Assembly: GCF_015277735.1 (NCBI RefSeq)
Contig: NZ_JADHDA010000001.1
Coordinates: 248,001-312,000 of the forward strand
DNA: 64,000 nucleotides
Source of the DNA: Psychrobacter sp. NG254
GTDB taxonomy: Bacteria; Pseudomonadota; Gammaproteobacteria; Pseudomonadales; Moraxellaceae
Reading direction: 5' to 3'
The translations under genes and the position numbers were made by a program. This document shows, piece by piece, positions 54,193 to 63,997 of this stretch (the stretch's first letter is position 1; every line of letters starts with the position of its first letter). The notes beneath the pieces were generated by a model. It saw only the letters and a list, made by a program, of their open reading frames with translations, did no database searches and was not told the origin of the DNA.

Positions 54193-54909
54193 TTACTTAA
54201 CATCTTTCCAGAATTCTTTGTTCAATAAGTAAACTGGGATGAGTAATACCAATAAGAACAGAATGACAAAGAAACCAATCACTTGACGATCGTGACGAGC
54301 AGGTTCACCCATCCACGCCATAAAGTTAACCAAGTCACCAACCTCAGATTCAAACTCTTCTTGGCTCAACTCTTCTTGCATATTATGCAATACATGAGGC
54401 ATTGCTGCATTGGCCAGTACTAAGTTATTAGCACCCCAAGGGCGGCTTGGATCTTCGTAGAACGACAACAGATAAGTATATACCCAGTCATCGCCGCGCA
54501 GACGTGTCTCAAGTGATAAATCAGGCGGCGCTGCACCAAACCAAGAAGCTTGGATATCAGGGTCAATCTCAGCAGTAATGTGGTCACCGATTTGATCGGT
54601 AGTAACCATCAGATACTTTTCAACCAACTCAGGCGGTATCTCTAAATCTTTGGCGATACGCGAGTGACGAACGTACTTGGCTGAGTGACACCCAGCACAG
54701 TAGTTCATAAAAGTCTTTGCGCCGTTTTGTAGCGAGCCCTTATTGGTAAAATCAATAGGGGCAGTGCTACAAGCCAAATGCTCTTCAACACCTTCAGCAT
54801 TGGTAAATGTACCACATCCATGACCGCCAGCTGCAAATGCCGTACCAGCCGTCAAGGTCAATGCTGCGCCTAAGCCTAGACCTGCTAGGGATTTAATTAG
54901 CGTGCTCAT
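54193..54909 (-). CDS. petC: Ubiquinol-cytochrome c reductase, cytochrome c1
   Basis: 238 residues. A signal peptide (LAGLGLGAALTLTAGTAFAA) precedes the haem motif CAGCH near residue 70. The Met ligand is in the region of NAAMPHVLHNM, and one C-terminal membrane anchor (FFVILFLLVLLIPVYLL) is followed by a short basic tail. It is the haem c subunit of the cytochrome bc1 complex at the periplasmic side. Its ATG overlaps the petB stop by one base (TGATG), indicating coupled translation. Confidence 0.95.
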   Translation of the reverse strand: MSTLIKSLAGLGLGAALTLTAGTAFAAGGHGCGTFTNAEGVEEHLACSTAPIDFTNKGSLQNGAKTFMNYCAGCHSAKYVRHSRIAKDLEIPPELVEKYLMVTTDQIGDHITAEIDPDIQASWFGAAPPDLSLETRLRGDDWVYTYLLSFYEDPSRPWGANNLVLANAAMPHVLHNMQEELSQEEFESEVGDLVNFMAWMGEPARHDRQVIGFFVILFLLVLLIPVYLLNKEFWKDVK

Positions 54910-56135
54910 CAGTGACCTCCGGTAACGCGTTCTGGTGGCTGTTTACACTTCTCAATGGCAGTGTAGAACGGCATTAGTAAGAAGAACAAGAAATATAGAA
55001 TCGTGAACACACGTGCCATGATAGTTGCTGTCGGCGTCGTTGGCGTTGCACCCAAGTAACCTAGTACGACAAAACTGATAGCAAACACAGTCAATGCAAT
55101 CTTAGACAAGATGCCTTTATAACGTATAGAACGTACAGGCGATCTATCAAGCCATGGGATCAAGAACAATACAGCAATAGCAGCACCCATCGCGACAACA
55201 CCACCAAGCTTATCAGGAACCGCACGTAAGATGGCGTAGAACGGTGTGTAGTACCATACTGGTGCAATATGCGCTGGTGTTTTCAGTGAGTTCGCTGTCT
55301 CAAAGTTTGGTGGCTCAAGGAAGAAACCGCCCCCTTCTGGGAAGAAGAATACCACTGCAAAGAAACAGATAAAGAATACAACGATACCAACCATGTCATG
55401 CACAGTGTAGTACGGATGGAATTCGATACCATCTAATGGCACGCCATTTTTGTCTTTTAGCTTCTTGATATCGATACCATCAGGGTTGTTCGAACCCACA
55501 TGATGCAGTGCCACGATATGCATGAATACTAAGCCCACAAGTACGAGTGGAATAGCAACCACATGCAGAGCAAAGAAGCGGTTTAGCGTGATACCTGAGA
55601 TAATATAATCACCACGTACCCATTCAGCCAGACCATCACCAATGACTGGTAATGCTGCAGGTAAGTTCAAGATAACCTGAGCACCCCAAAACGACATGTT
55701 GCCCCAAGGTAGGAGGTATCCGAAGAAACCTTCTGCCATCAGCGCTAGGTAGATACCCATACCGATGAGCCAAATAAGCTCACGCGGTTTTTGGTATGAA
55801 CCGTAAAGCAGAGCTCTAAACATGTGCAGGTATACCACAACGAAAAACGCTGATGCGCCAGTCGAGTGCATATATCGGATGAGCCAGCCGCCTTTTACAT
55901 CACGCATGATGTATTCAACAGAGGCAAAGGCCCCTTCAGCGCTTGGGTTATACATCATTGTCAGCCATATACCAGTCACCAATTGGTTGACCAATACAAT
56001 CATTGACAGCACACCAAAGAAGTACCAAAAGTTAAAGTTTTTTGGTGCATAGTACTTTGACATATGGTATTCATAGGTTTCAGTCGCTGGAAAACGCGCG
56101 TCCACCCAGTGCATTAACTTTTTGCCAATACTCAT
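54909..56135 (-). CDS. petB: Ubiquinol-cytochrome c reductase, cytochrome b
   Basis: 408 residues and about eight membrane helices. The haem b region has WLIRYMHSTGASAFFVVVYLHMFR with histidine ligands, then LPWGNMSFWGAQV and FFALHVVAIPLVLVGLVFMHIVALHHVGSNNPDGI for the second haem set. The PEWY-like quinol oxidation motif reads PVWYYTPFYAILR here. The ATG at 56135 follows GGGGAGG closely and sits one base after the petA stop; an in-frame TTG five codons upstream is unlikely. Middle gene of petABC. Confidence 0.95.
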   Translation of the reverse strand: MSIGKKLMHWVDARFPATETYEYHMSKYYAPKNFNFWYFFGVLSMIVLVNQLVTGIWLTMMYNPSAEGAFASVEYIMRDVKGGWLIRYMHSTGASAFFVVVYLHMFRALLYGSYQKPRELIWLIGMGIYLALMAEGFFGYLLPWGNMSFWGAQVILNLPAALPVIGDGLAEWVRGDYIISGITLNRFFALHVVAIPLVLVGLVFMHIVALHHVGSNNPDGIDIKKLKDKNGVPLDGIEFHPYYTVHDMVGIVVFFICFFAVVFFFPEGGGFFLEPPNFETANSLKTPAHIAPVWYYTPFYAILRAVPDKLGGVVAMGAAIAVLFLIPWLDRSPVRSIRYKGILSKIALTVFAISFVVLGYLGATPTTPTATIMARVFTILYFLFFLLMPFYTAIEKCKQPPERVTGGH

Positions 56136-56136
56136 A

Positions 56137-56721
56137 TTAAGCCTCCCCAACGGTCAAGATGGTACCATCCATACCATAGTCTGGGACGGGTAAGTTAAGT
56201 GGTGCAGGGACGCCGCTATAAACGCGACCTGCTAGGTCATATTTTGACCCATGACACGGGCAGAAAAATCCGCCGTACCAGTCGTTACCACCCAAATCAA
56301 CCGCGCCCACATCAGGACGGTAGTTTGGTGCACAGCCCAAATGCGTACAAACGCCTTCAACTACCAATACGGTAGGATCTAAAGAGCGGGTAGGATTTTT
56401 GCAATATTCAGGCTGTAGAGATGCATCTGACTCAGGATCAGACAGTAAAGGTTTGACTGACTCAAGTCCTGCAACCATGTCTTCTGTGCGTTTGACGACA
56501 TAAATAGGTTTGCCACGGTATTTGACAACAATCATTTGTCCATCTTCGATAGAACCAATATCTTGGGTTACTGCAGCCCCTGCAGCCTCAGCTTTAGCGC
56601 TTGGGTACCAAGAACGGACAAAAGGTGTCGCCACGGCAGCTACACCAGCTGCCCCGATTGCGGCAGTTGAGGCAATAAGAACTCTACGGCGTTGTACATT
56701 AACGCCTTCGGCTTGGCTCAT
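56137..56721 (-). CDS. petA: Ubiquinol-cytochrome c reductase, Rieske iron-sulfur subunit
   Basis: 194 residues. The N-terminus has a twin-arginine-like [19 protein letters not shown] signal anchor. The 2Fe-2S ligands are in CTHLGC near 124 and CPCHGSKYD near 150, with the usual ordered Gly and Pro residues. It transfers electrons from ubiquinol to cytochrome c1. GGAGG precedes the ATG. First gene of the operon petABC, with petB starting one base after its stop. Confidence 0.96.
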   Translation of the reverse strand: MSQAEGVNVQRRRVLIASTAAIGAAGVAAVATPFVRSWYPSAKAEAAGAAVTQDIGSIEDGQMIVVKYRGKPIYVVKRTEDMVAGLESVKPLLSDPESDASLQPEYCKNPTRSLDPTVLVVEGVCTHLGCAPNYRPDVGAVDLGGNDWYGGFFCPCHGSKYDLAGRVYSGVPAPLNLPVPDYGMDGTILTVGEA

Positions 56722-57248
56722 TAATACTTCCTCCAGGTGAATGAAATGGGATTATCCCACACTGGGTTTGTGGCTTAGAAAATATACAATATCAAGCCAC
56801 TTTGGCTGTGCCTAATTTTGCTAATTGTTGCTATTCTAAGCTATTTCGGTGATAAAATAAATTATTGCGTTAAAAATAAAGCAACCTTGATAGGACATAT
56901 TATAAGGTTGAATAGGGCAATCAAGCCAAAAGAGCTAGATTATCAGTGTTTAACGGCAGTTTTGTTTTAACAAGGATTGTAAGCGTGATGACCTTAAAAT
57001 TAATAAGGGTTTTTAGCAATAGCGAATGATACTTGAAATTAAGGTAATGTTCACTAACTTTCACTATCTAATCACTATGTAAGCAGCTGTAAAACAAATA
57101 TCACCACTTTATACAATAAAGTGGTGATATTTTCATAATAAGCAATGGCGTTTTTATCTGGCTATCAGGTACTTGCTTACTGAGATGCATACTAAAAAAT
57201 GCGTATGCCACTCTCAATAAACTTAGCTCGCGAATCGCGAATATAATG
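56722..57248. other. Intergenic region upstream of petABC
   Basis: About 527 bp, AT-rich. It should carry the petABC promoter and holds the uup terminator at 57096-57132. No gene is seen. Confidence 0.5.
57096..57132. terminator. Terminator after ABC-F gene
   Basis: Perfect 17-bp stem aaatatcaccactttat / ataaagtggtgatattt with a 3-base loop ACA. On the minus strand it is downstream of the Uup stop. Confidence 0.8.
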
Positions 57249-59186
57249 TTAGCCTTCTAAAACGCTCCAACGTTCAAGCTTAGTCATCATTTCATCTTCA
57301 ATCGTTAGCAGACGTTCGCTTGCGGCAGTGGCTGCAGTGATGTCAGTCGTGAACCATGAGCCATCAGCCAGTTTCTCTTGTAGTTGAGCTTGTTCTGCTT
57401 CTAGTGCAGCGATTTCTTTTGGCAAATTGTCCAGTTCGCGCTGCTCATTGAAGTTAAGCTTTTTGGCAGCTTTGCTAGGCTTTGCTGCAGTTGGTTTACT
57501 GGCTACCTTACTTGCTGCATTATTGGCTGGTGCTCTAGCAGCGTGTGCAGCTTCTTCACGGGTTTTTTGTACCAGATACTCTTGATAACCGCCAACGTAT
57601 TCGCTAACAGTGCCTTTGCCATCTTCATCTTCGCCGAACACCCATGTTGAGGTGACGACATTGTCCATAAATGAGCGATCATGACTGATGAGCAAAATCG
57701 TACCACCAAAGCTTGCGACTGATTCTTCTAATAGCTCAAGTGTCGCCATATCCAAGTCGTTGGTAGGCTCATCGAGTACGAGGATGTTGGCAGGCTTTAG
57801 TAGCTGCTTGGCAAGTAGGACGCGGTTACGCTCACCACCTGATAATGCTTTGACTGGGGTACGCGCGCGCTCTGGGGCAAATAAGAAATCTTGCAAGTAG
57901 CTCATGATGTGTGTCTTACGACCACCCACTTCTACAAAGTCTGAGCCTTCTGAGACGTTTTGCGCCACGCTCGCTTCAAGGTCTAACTGATCACGTAGCT
58001 GATCAAAGAAAGCGATTTTTAGGTTAGTCCCTAATTCGACGTTACCAGACTTGGTGACTTCGTCATCAGACATATCGAGTAGGGCTTTAATAAGAGTGGT
58101 TTTACCCGCACCGTTGGGTCCGACAATACCGATTTTATCGCCGCGCATGATAGTGGTCGTAAAGTTATCGACCAATACGTTGCCATCATACTCAAGATGT
58201 AAGTTTTTGACTTTACAGACAAGCTTACCGCTTTTCTCGCCTTGACCCATGGTGATATTGACATTACCGACTTGCTCACGGCGGTCACTACGCTCTTCAC
58301 GCAGTGCTTTTAGCTCACGCACACGGCCTTCGTTACGGGTACGACGGGCTTTGATACCTTGGCGAATCCAAACTTCTTCTTGAGCCAGTTTTTTATCAAA
58401 GTTGGCGTTGTTTTTCTCTTCAGCCAGTAACTGTAGCTCTTTGAGCTCTTGATAGCGTGCATAGCCGCCTTCGCCTTGAGTCACGTCATAGCTGGTCAAT
58501 TGACCACGATCCAGCTCAATGATGCGCGTCGAGAGCTTATTTACGAATGCTCTATCATGGGTGACGAATAGTAGGGTCAGACCTTGCCAATCTAATAAGA
58601 AGCGCTCTAACCACTCAATACTATCAACGTCCAAATGGTTGGTTGGTTCATCGAGCAGCAGTACATCAGGCTTGGTAACCAATGAGCGTGCTAGTAGCAC
58701 ACGGCGCTTACGACCACCAGATAGTGAAGACAAATCATCGTCTGGATTAAGCCCCATGGTTTTGATCAGACGGGTGGCTTCGCGCTCTAAGTCCCAACCA
58801 TGTACGGCATCGATATCATGCTGCAAATCAGCCATACGCTCGCAAGCATCCATGTCGCCATTGGCGCATAAATCGGTTTGAGCGTTGTAATTGATTAGCA
58901 GATCAGCGGTGCGGCGGCTACCACCCATGACGATGTCTAGGATACGTCCACTTGTCTCAGGAACGTCTTGCTCCAGCATCGCAACACTTACGCTACTATT
59001 AATAATGACTTCGCCGCTATCAGGCTGTAAGGTGCCGTTAATCAGTTTAAACAAGGTTGATTTGCCTTCGCCATTACGGCCAATCAGACAAACGCGTTCG
59101 CCAGCTTCAATCGCAAAATCAATGCCATCAAGAACAGGGGCCACGCCAAAGGCTAGGTGGATATCTTTTAAATGTATCAGTGCCAT
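57249..59186 (-). CDS. uup: ABC-F family ATPase, Uup-like
   Basis: 645 residues with two ABC domains and no membrane helices. Domain 1 has Walker A LIGRNGEGKST near 37, signature LSGGRKRRVLLAR and Walker B DVLLLDEPTNHLD. Domain 2 has GPNGAGKTT near 360, LSGGERNRVLLAKQ and ILVLDEPTNDLD. An interdomain linker rich in Arg/Lys/Glu follows domain 1. The C-terminal coiled coil (about 560-645) is typical of Uup, which acts on ribosomes or DNA and affects transposon excision in E. coli. The ATG at 59186 is preferred over a start 15 codons upstream, because MALIHLKDIHLAFG is the usual family N-terminus. Confidence 0.92.
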   Translation of the reverse strand: MALIHLKDIHLAFGVAPVLDGIDFAIEAGERVCLIGRNGEGKSTLFKLINGTLQPDSGEVIINSSVSVAMLEQDVPETSGRILDIVMGGSRRTADLLINYNAQTDLCANGDMDACERMADLQHDIDAVHGWDLEREATRLIKTMGLNPDDDLSSLSGGRKRRVLLARSLVTKPDVLLLDEPTNHLDVDSIEWLERFLLDWQGLTLLFVTHDRAFVNKLSTRIIELDRGQLTSYDVTQGEGGYARYQELKELQLLAEEKNNANFDKKLAQEEVWIRQGIKARRTRNEGRVRELKALREERSDRREQVGNVNITMGQGEKSGKLVCKVKNLHLEYDGNVLVDNFTTTIMRGDKIGIVGPNGAGKTTLIKALLDMSDDEVTKSGNVELGTNLKIAFFDQLRDQLDLEASVAQNVSEGSDFVEVGGRKTHIMSYLQDFLFAPERARTPVKALSGGERNRVLLAKQLLKPANILVLDEPTNDLDMATLELLEESVASFGGTILLISHDRSFMDNVVTSTWVFGEDEDGKGTVSEYVGGYQEYLVQKTREEAAHAARAPANNAASKVASKPTAAKPSKAAKKLNFNEQRELDNLPKEIAALEAEQAQLQEKLADGSWFTTDITAATAASERLLTIEDEMMTKLERWSVLEG

Positions 59187-59436
59187 AGAGTATCTTAAGC
59201 TTATATAATAGTGAGGTAAGGGTTGTTGCAAAATTGCCAGCAGTATAACATGCCACCACGAGACTGTAGTGCGAGTAAATGGTTTTATCAGTACTATTTA
59301 TTGCTTTTATCATTTGTGACCATTGTCTAATTATTATCACAATTTTTTAGCGATTGTTTCGCACTGACCATTCGACTTTCATCGCTCTCATGAGCGCGTA
59401 TGCTTATTGTCTACCTATTATAATTAAGAGAAGAAT

Positions 59437-59694
59437 ATGAACCAATTCAGCGATATAAATGAGACTTCTACGAGCCAAGTTGATTTGCAAGCACAGCTTA
59501 TTGACTTACAAACCAACTTCTCGCATCTTGAGATGACAGTAGAGCGTCTTGATGAGGTGATTGCACGTCAGGATAGAGATCTGCAAACACTACAGCGTCA
59601 ACTACAGCTGATATACAAGCAAGTTGAAAATCAAGACACAGACAGTGGCATCGCGCCATTTGATGTCATGGCAGACAGACCACCACATTATTAA
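59437..59694 (+). CDS. slyX: SlyX family protein
   Basis: 85 residues. The core LIDLQTNFSHLEMTVERLDEVI, followed by RQDRDLQTLQRQLQLIYKQV, is a coiled coil with the SlyX pattern; the C-terminus ends in the family-typical Pro-rich DRPPHY. Function is unknown although the gene is widespread in gammaproteobacteria, often near slyD or fkpA. Here it lies between uup and the porins. AGAAG lies before the ATG. Confidence 0.88.
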   Translation: MNQFSDINETSTSQVDLQAQLIDLQTNFSHLEMTVERLDEVIARQDRDLQTLQRQLQLIYKQVENQDTDSGIAPFDVMADRPPHY

Positions 59695-59907
59695 AAAATA
59701 GAAAAATCTATTCATTATAGACTGGCTAATACGCAGTAATATATTCATATTTAAACATAAAGATACTGTCTAGTCATAAGGCAGATATAATGTATTTTTA
59801 TAGTTGTTTTCATGTTAAAAAATCTTTAATATCTCCCACCTAGGATGCTGCTCATTACTAAAAATAGTGTCGAGCAGTAAAACAATGCGGATGTTTGGAG
59901 ATATACA

Positions 59908-61407
59908 ATGCGGGCCACCTTTCACTTAAAAACTCTTACAGTTGCTGTTGCAGCGCTTTCTGTTGCTAGCATGGCTAACGCTGCCGGTCTTGATCGTTCA
60001 GGCCAAGATGTCACCGCATTTTTACAAGACGGCACTTACGCTGAAGCGGTCTACACTTATATTGATGCTGACGTCACAGGTAAAGACACTTCAGATAATA
60101 AGATAGGCGACATTGCAGAATCATATGACTTCTTTCGCTATGGCGTAAAAGCAGACGTTAATGATACTTTTAGTATTGGTATCTTATATGATGAACCGTT
60201 TGGTGCAGCAGCTGACTATACTGGCACCAACAATTTTGTAGGTGCGCCAACTGATGCAGTCAATAATATTATTGCTTCAAGTTTAACTGGCACAGGTGTT
60301 ACTGATATTCAAGGGTTGAAAGCTTTGGTTGAAGGAACTCAAACCCAACTAAGTGCTGCTGAAAACCGTTTAGATGCAGCGAGAGCACAGGTTGGACAAG
60401 CTCAAGCAGCTGTTAGCCAAAACCCAGCGCTTGAATCAGTGCTTCGTCCGCAGATCGAAGCTGGTTTAGCGGGTATTGCTGCTGGTGAGACGCAGTTAGC
60501 TGCAGGTCAAGCGCAGTTGAATCAACTTGAGCGGTTAGAAGGCTTTGCAGATGAACGTCTTTCTAATGACGAAAGCACCAATGTTGAGGTTCGTACAGAG
60601 AGCTTAACGGGTATTTTGGGCGCCAAGTTTGGTACAAATAAAGAGTTCCAAGTCTATGGTGGTCCTGTTGTTCAGCGTGTAAAAGCTGATATTAAGCTAC
60701 GCGGTAGTGCTTATGGTGCTGCGACTGGTTATACCGCTCATCTTAGCACAGATCAAGATTATGGTTATCTAGCGGGTATCTCTTATAGCAAACCTGAAAT
60801 TGCTTTAAAAGCTGCGTTGACATATCGTTCAGAAATTGATCACAGCATGAATATCGACGAAAACTATCCAGTGGTTGCTGCTTTAGGCGGAGATGCAACT
60901 CAAGGCGGCACAATAGATATCACCACACCTGAGTCAGTTAACTTTGACTTCCAAACAGGTATCAACCCAACCACGCTAGCGACTGCAAAAGTACGCTGGG
61001 TACCATGGAGTGATTTCTCAATTGTACCGCCGCTCTATAACGAAGTGAGTAAGCGAGCCACTCTTGATGATAAAGGATTGTCATTGGTCAGCTACGACGA
61101 TGACCAATGGGTAGTTGAACTAGGTCTTGCGAAACGTCTGACGCCTGCGTTAGCGGTCAGTGGTAACGTTGGTTGGGATAGTGGCGCAGGCAATCCAGTT
61201 ACCTCTTTAGGTCCTATCGAAGGCTATTACAGTGCAGGTCTTGGTGCCAAATACAATGTTACTGAAAACTGGGCGATCTCAGCAGGTGGTAAGTACCTAT
61301 GGTTCGGTGATGCTGAAGGTCAAATCCCAACGAAAACGATTGTTAGTGACTTCGAAAGCAATGATGGTTATGTTGTTGGTGTAAAGGTTTCTTACCAAGC
61401 TCAGTAA
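59908..61407 (+). CDS. FadL/OmpP1-family outer membrane protein, copy 1
   Basis: 499 residues with a signal peptide ending near ANA|AGL (residue 26). FadL-type beta-barrels import long-chain fatty acids or hydrophobic compounds. The conserved N-terminal LDRSGQDVTAFLQDGTYAE forms the plug-like start, and SNDGYVVGVKVSYQAQ the last strand ending in a polar-aromatic-type C-terminus. Between about 125 and 215 is an Ala/Gln-rich region (QTQLSAAENRLDAARAQVGQ and more) that looks helical rather than beta. The second copy shares the frame but differs most there. GGAGA precedes the ATG, and a terminator follows. Confidence 0.88.
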   Translation: MRATFHLKTLTVAVAALSVASMANAAGLDRSGQDVTAFLQDGTYAEAVYTYIDADVTGKDTSDNKIGDIAESYDFFRYGVKADVNDTFSIGILYDEPFGAAADYTGTNNFVGAPTDAVNNIIASSLTGTGVTDIQGLKALVEGTQTQLSAAENRLDAARAQVGQAQAAVSQNPALESVLRPQIEAGLAGIAAGETQLAAGQAQLNQLERLEGFADERLSNDESTNVEVRTESLTGILGAKFGTNKEFQVYGGPVVQRVKADIKLRGSAYGAATGYTAHLSTDQDYGYLAGISYSKPEIALKAALTYRSEIDHSMNIDENYPVVAALGGDATQGGTIDITTPESVNFDFQTGINPTTLATAKVRWVPWSDFSIVPPLYNEVSKRATLDDKGLSLVSYDDDQWVVELGLAKRLTPALAVSGNVGWDSGAGNPVTSLGPIEGYYSAGLGAKYNVTENWAISAGGKYLWFGDAEGQIPTKTIVSDFESNDGYVVGVKVSYQAQ

Positions 61408-61785
61408 ACTATAATTAGCTATATGATGTTTGTTATTTAATAACGAAAAAAGCGATCCTTTATGGGTCGCTTTTTTGTGATCTGATGTTTGCAAAATGAT
61501 ATTTAAGTGTGTGTGAGTTAGCGTGCCATTTTGTCCAAAGATTACATTTGTTTGTTAAGATATAACACATGATATTTCAAATATTACTATTAATGAACGT
61601 CTAATATCTTATTTGTACTGTTCAGTCATATTTGGGAAATAAAGCACTTTAATTGTTGTTTTAGTGTCAAAAAGGCATTAGTATTCAACTTAGGACACGA
61701 CTTTGATAATTCAAATGTTAAGCAGAGTAACGCTAACTATTGGATATTGAAGTAATAATACAACAAGGACCGTTGGAGATACACA
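61408..61785. other. Intergenic region between the two FadL-type genes
   Basis: About 378 bp containing the terminator 61446-61476 and AT-rich DNA for the copy 2 promoter. No gene seen. Confidence 0.5.
61446..61476 (+). terminator. Terminator after FadL copy 1
   Basis: aaaaaagcgatcc pairs with gggtcgctttttt (one G-T pair), then further T. Confidence 0.88.
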
Positions 61786-63216
61786 ATGCGCACTACTTTT
61801 CATTTGAAAACCCTTGCAGTAGCGATCGCTACTCTTTCTGTTGCTAGCGTGGCTAGCGCTGCTGGTCTGGATCGCTCAGGCCAAGATGTCACTGCTTTCT
61901 TCCAAGACGGTACCTACGCAGAAGCTGTCTATACGTATATCGATGCCGATGTAAGTGGCTACGATAGCGCTAACGGTAACCCTTCTAGTAATACCTATGT
62001 TAAAGGAGACTCTACTGGTGATATCGCTGAATCTTATGACTTTTTCCGTTATGGCGTAAAAGCAGATATTAACGATACTTTTAGTGTTGGTATCTTATAC
62101 GACGAGCCTTTTGGCGCTGCTGCTGGATACACTCAAAGCAACTTTGTATCGGAAGGAGATCTTGACGCTTCCATTTCTTCTATTACTAACGGCGCCGCTC
62201 CGAGCCTAGCAGCAGCACAGGCTGGAATTGGTGCACTGGCTGCAGGAGAAACAGCTGGTGTGTTAACCACAGCACAGCAAGCTCAATTAGATGGGTTGCG
62301 TGGGGCAGTAGCAGTAGCGCAAGCCGAAGCCAGTACCGCAGGTGAAGAAACCAATGTAGAGGTTCGTAGCCAAAGCCTAACGGGTATTCTTGGTATGAAG
62401 TTCGGCGCCAACAAAAACTTCCAGATTTATGGTGGGCCAGTCGCGCAGCGTATTCAGGCCGAAACCAAATTACGTGGCCTAGCGTATGGTCCTGCTACCG
62501 GTTATACCTCAACCAGTAACCCTGATATGGATTATGGTTATATCGCAGGTCTTGCCTATTACAAGCCTGAGATTGCGTTAAAAGCAGCGTTGACTTATCG
62601 TTCTGAGATTGATCATGACACACAAATCTCTGAATATTATCCGCTAGTAGCTATTAGAGCTGCAGCAGCAGGGGCTACGCCAGAGCAAGCAGCGGCAGCA
62701 GCGAATAGAAACAGCAAGTACGAAATTAGTACGCCTAAATCAGTCAACTTTGATTTCCAAACTGGTATTAATCCAACGACGCTAGCTACGGCAAAAGTAC
62801 GCTGGGTACCATGGAGTGATTTTGTTATCACGCCGCCACTGTATAATGCTACTAGTAAACTTAATCCTTTATACGCAGATGACGGACTAAATTTGGTCGA
62901 GTATGATGATGACCAATGGCAGGTGGAGCTAGGCTTAGCGAAACGTGTGGCACCAGCACTTGCTATTAGTGGTACGGTTGGTTGGGACAGTGGCGCTGGT
63001 AATCCAACGACCTCACTAGGTCCAGTCGAAGGCTATTATAGTGTCGGTCTAGGTGCTAAATACAACGTGACTGAGAACTGGGCAGTATCTGCCGGCGGCA
63101 AATACTTGTGGTTCGGTGATGCTCAAGGTGCGCTACCAACAGACAAAATCGTTGCTGATTTTGAAGACAATGACGGCTTTATCGCTGGTGTGAAGCTATC
63201 TTATCAAGCGAGATAA
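61786..63216 (+). CDS. FadL/OmpP1-family outer membrane protein, copy 2
   Basis: 476 residues, paralogue of copy 1 with the same signal peptide type, LDRSGQDVTAFFQDGTYAE and C-terminal EDNDGFIAGVKLSYQAR. The long shared blocks (for example ALTYRSEID and ATAKVRWVPWSDF) show a recent tandem duplication. The Ala-rich middle (about 130-190) is shorter than in copy 1, and the GATPEQAAAAANRNSKY stretch in the later extracellular loop is absent from copy 1. The leader TTGGAGATACACAATGCG matches copy 1 almost exactly, so both probably use the same translation signal. Separate terminators suggest independent transcription. Confidence 0.88.
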   Translation: MRTTFHLKTLAVAIATLSVASVASAAGLDRSGQDVTAFFQDGTYAEAVYTYIDADVSGYDSANGNPSSNTYVKGDSTGDIAESYDFFRYGVKADINDTFSVGILYDEPFGAAAGYTQSNFVSEGDLDASISSITNGAAPSLAAAQAGIGALAAGETAGVLTTAQQAQLDGLRGAVAVAQAEASTAGEETNVEVRSQSLTGILGMKFGANKNFQIYGGPVAQRIQAETKLRGLAYGPATGYTSTSNPDMDYGYIAGLAYYKPEIALKAALTYRSEIDHDTQISEYYPLVAIRAAAAGATPEQAAAAANRNSKYEISTPKSVNFDFQTGINPTTLATAKVRWVPWSDFVITPPLYNATSKLNPLYADDGLNLVEYDDDQWQVELGLAKRVAPALAISGTVGWDSGAGNPTTSLGPVEGYYSVGLGAKYNVTENWAVSAGGKYLWFGDAQGALPTDKIVADFEDNDGFIAGVKLSYQAR

Positions 63217-63241
63217 TTTGACTTTATAATAGCAACCTAAC

Positions 63242-63270
63242 AAAGAGCGACCTATCATAGGTCGCTTTTT
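63242..63270. terminator. Terminator after FadL copy 2
   Basis: aaagagcgacctat / ataggtcgcttttt with a one-base loop context, then T. Confidence 0.88.
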
Positions 63271-63964
63271 TATGGCTATGACATTGTTGCATCATCGAGG
63301 TCTGTCAAGGCCAACATCATGAGCGTAGAATGAATTTTTCTTAGTCTCTGAGCTGGCTCACAAGCAGTTACCATTGATACCAGTCGCACGAGTTCATTAA
63401 TACAGTGGCTTTACGTCTAGCGACCTCAGATTGGCACAAAGCACGTCAATTACGATTGAGTGTATACCTTGAAAAACGTTAATCAAGTACTAGGGCGTTT
63501 CTGCAGTCTAAGTATCACGTTTTAGACGGCTTAAAAGCGGCCAAAGCTGCGCCAAACTTTGTCAGAAGCTTTATCAATACGCGCATATCTGCGACGAGTC
63601 CCTACCAGTTTAGCGGTCACTTCCCTCCTTTAAAGCCTCGTAATTTGAATAATGACATGTCTCAAAGGCTAACATAATCAGCTGATAGAGCGCTTTAAAC
63701 ATCACTATTATCATATCGTTCTACAGCCACTGAGAGTGACATTAATACTGTACCCATTCATTTTTTGGTGTATTAGGATATATAGTCAGTTTAAGAGTAT
63801 TTGGATACAGGGAAACCGAGTGCAGATGTGTACGTAATACTTCAAGCGAGGTTTACGCGGTAACGCTTTTATAGAGGATTGACCATAGAGTGAGTGATGG
63901 AGCATTGATGGTTGGTGATAGTTTGCTATCACTGCAATAAGCAATAAGCAATAAGCAATAAGCC
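63271..63964. other. Non-coding or decayed region at the window end
   Basis: About 690 bp without a good gene. On the minus strand, 63276-63410 is an open frame of 44 codons that lacks a start and could be a gene remnant. At 63531-63620 a 29-codon GTG frame (VTAKLVGTRRRYARIDKAS...) follows AAGGAGGGAA at close spacing. On the plus strand another frame is broken by one stop. I could not recognise a family. The pattern suggests decay of an old gene or IS, or chance. Confidence 0.35.
63531..63620 (-). CDS. Possible 29-residue basic micro-protein
   Basis: GTG start with AAGGAGGGAA immediately before it, though only 3-4 bases separate the core from the GTG. The product is rich in Arg and Lys with aromatic residues (GTRRRYARIDKASDKVWRSF). 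No neighbouring gene supports it. It may be coincidence. Confidence 0.2.
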   Translation of the reverse strand: MTAKLVGTRRRYARIDKASDKVWRSFGRF

Positions 63965-63968
63965 ATAA
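63934..63968. repeat. Short tandem repeat of GCAATAA
   Basis: Four perfect copies of the 7-mer GCAATAA followed by GCCATAA. It abuts a terminator hairpin at 63970-63997. It could vary in copy number by slippage. Confidence 0.8.
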
Positions 63969-63969
63969 A

Positions 63970-63997
63970 AAAACCTCGCCATTATTGGCGAGGTTTT
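63970..63997. terminator. Terminator at right edge of window
   Basis: aaaacctcgcc pairs with ggcgaggtttt around a 6-base loop, with A-run before and T-run after. The gene it serves probably lies beyond the window or on the other strand. Confidence 0.8.
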
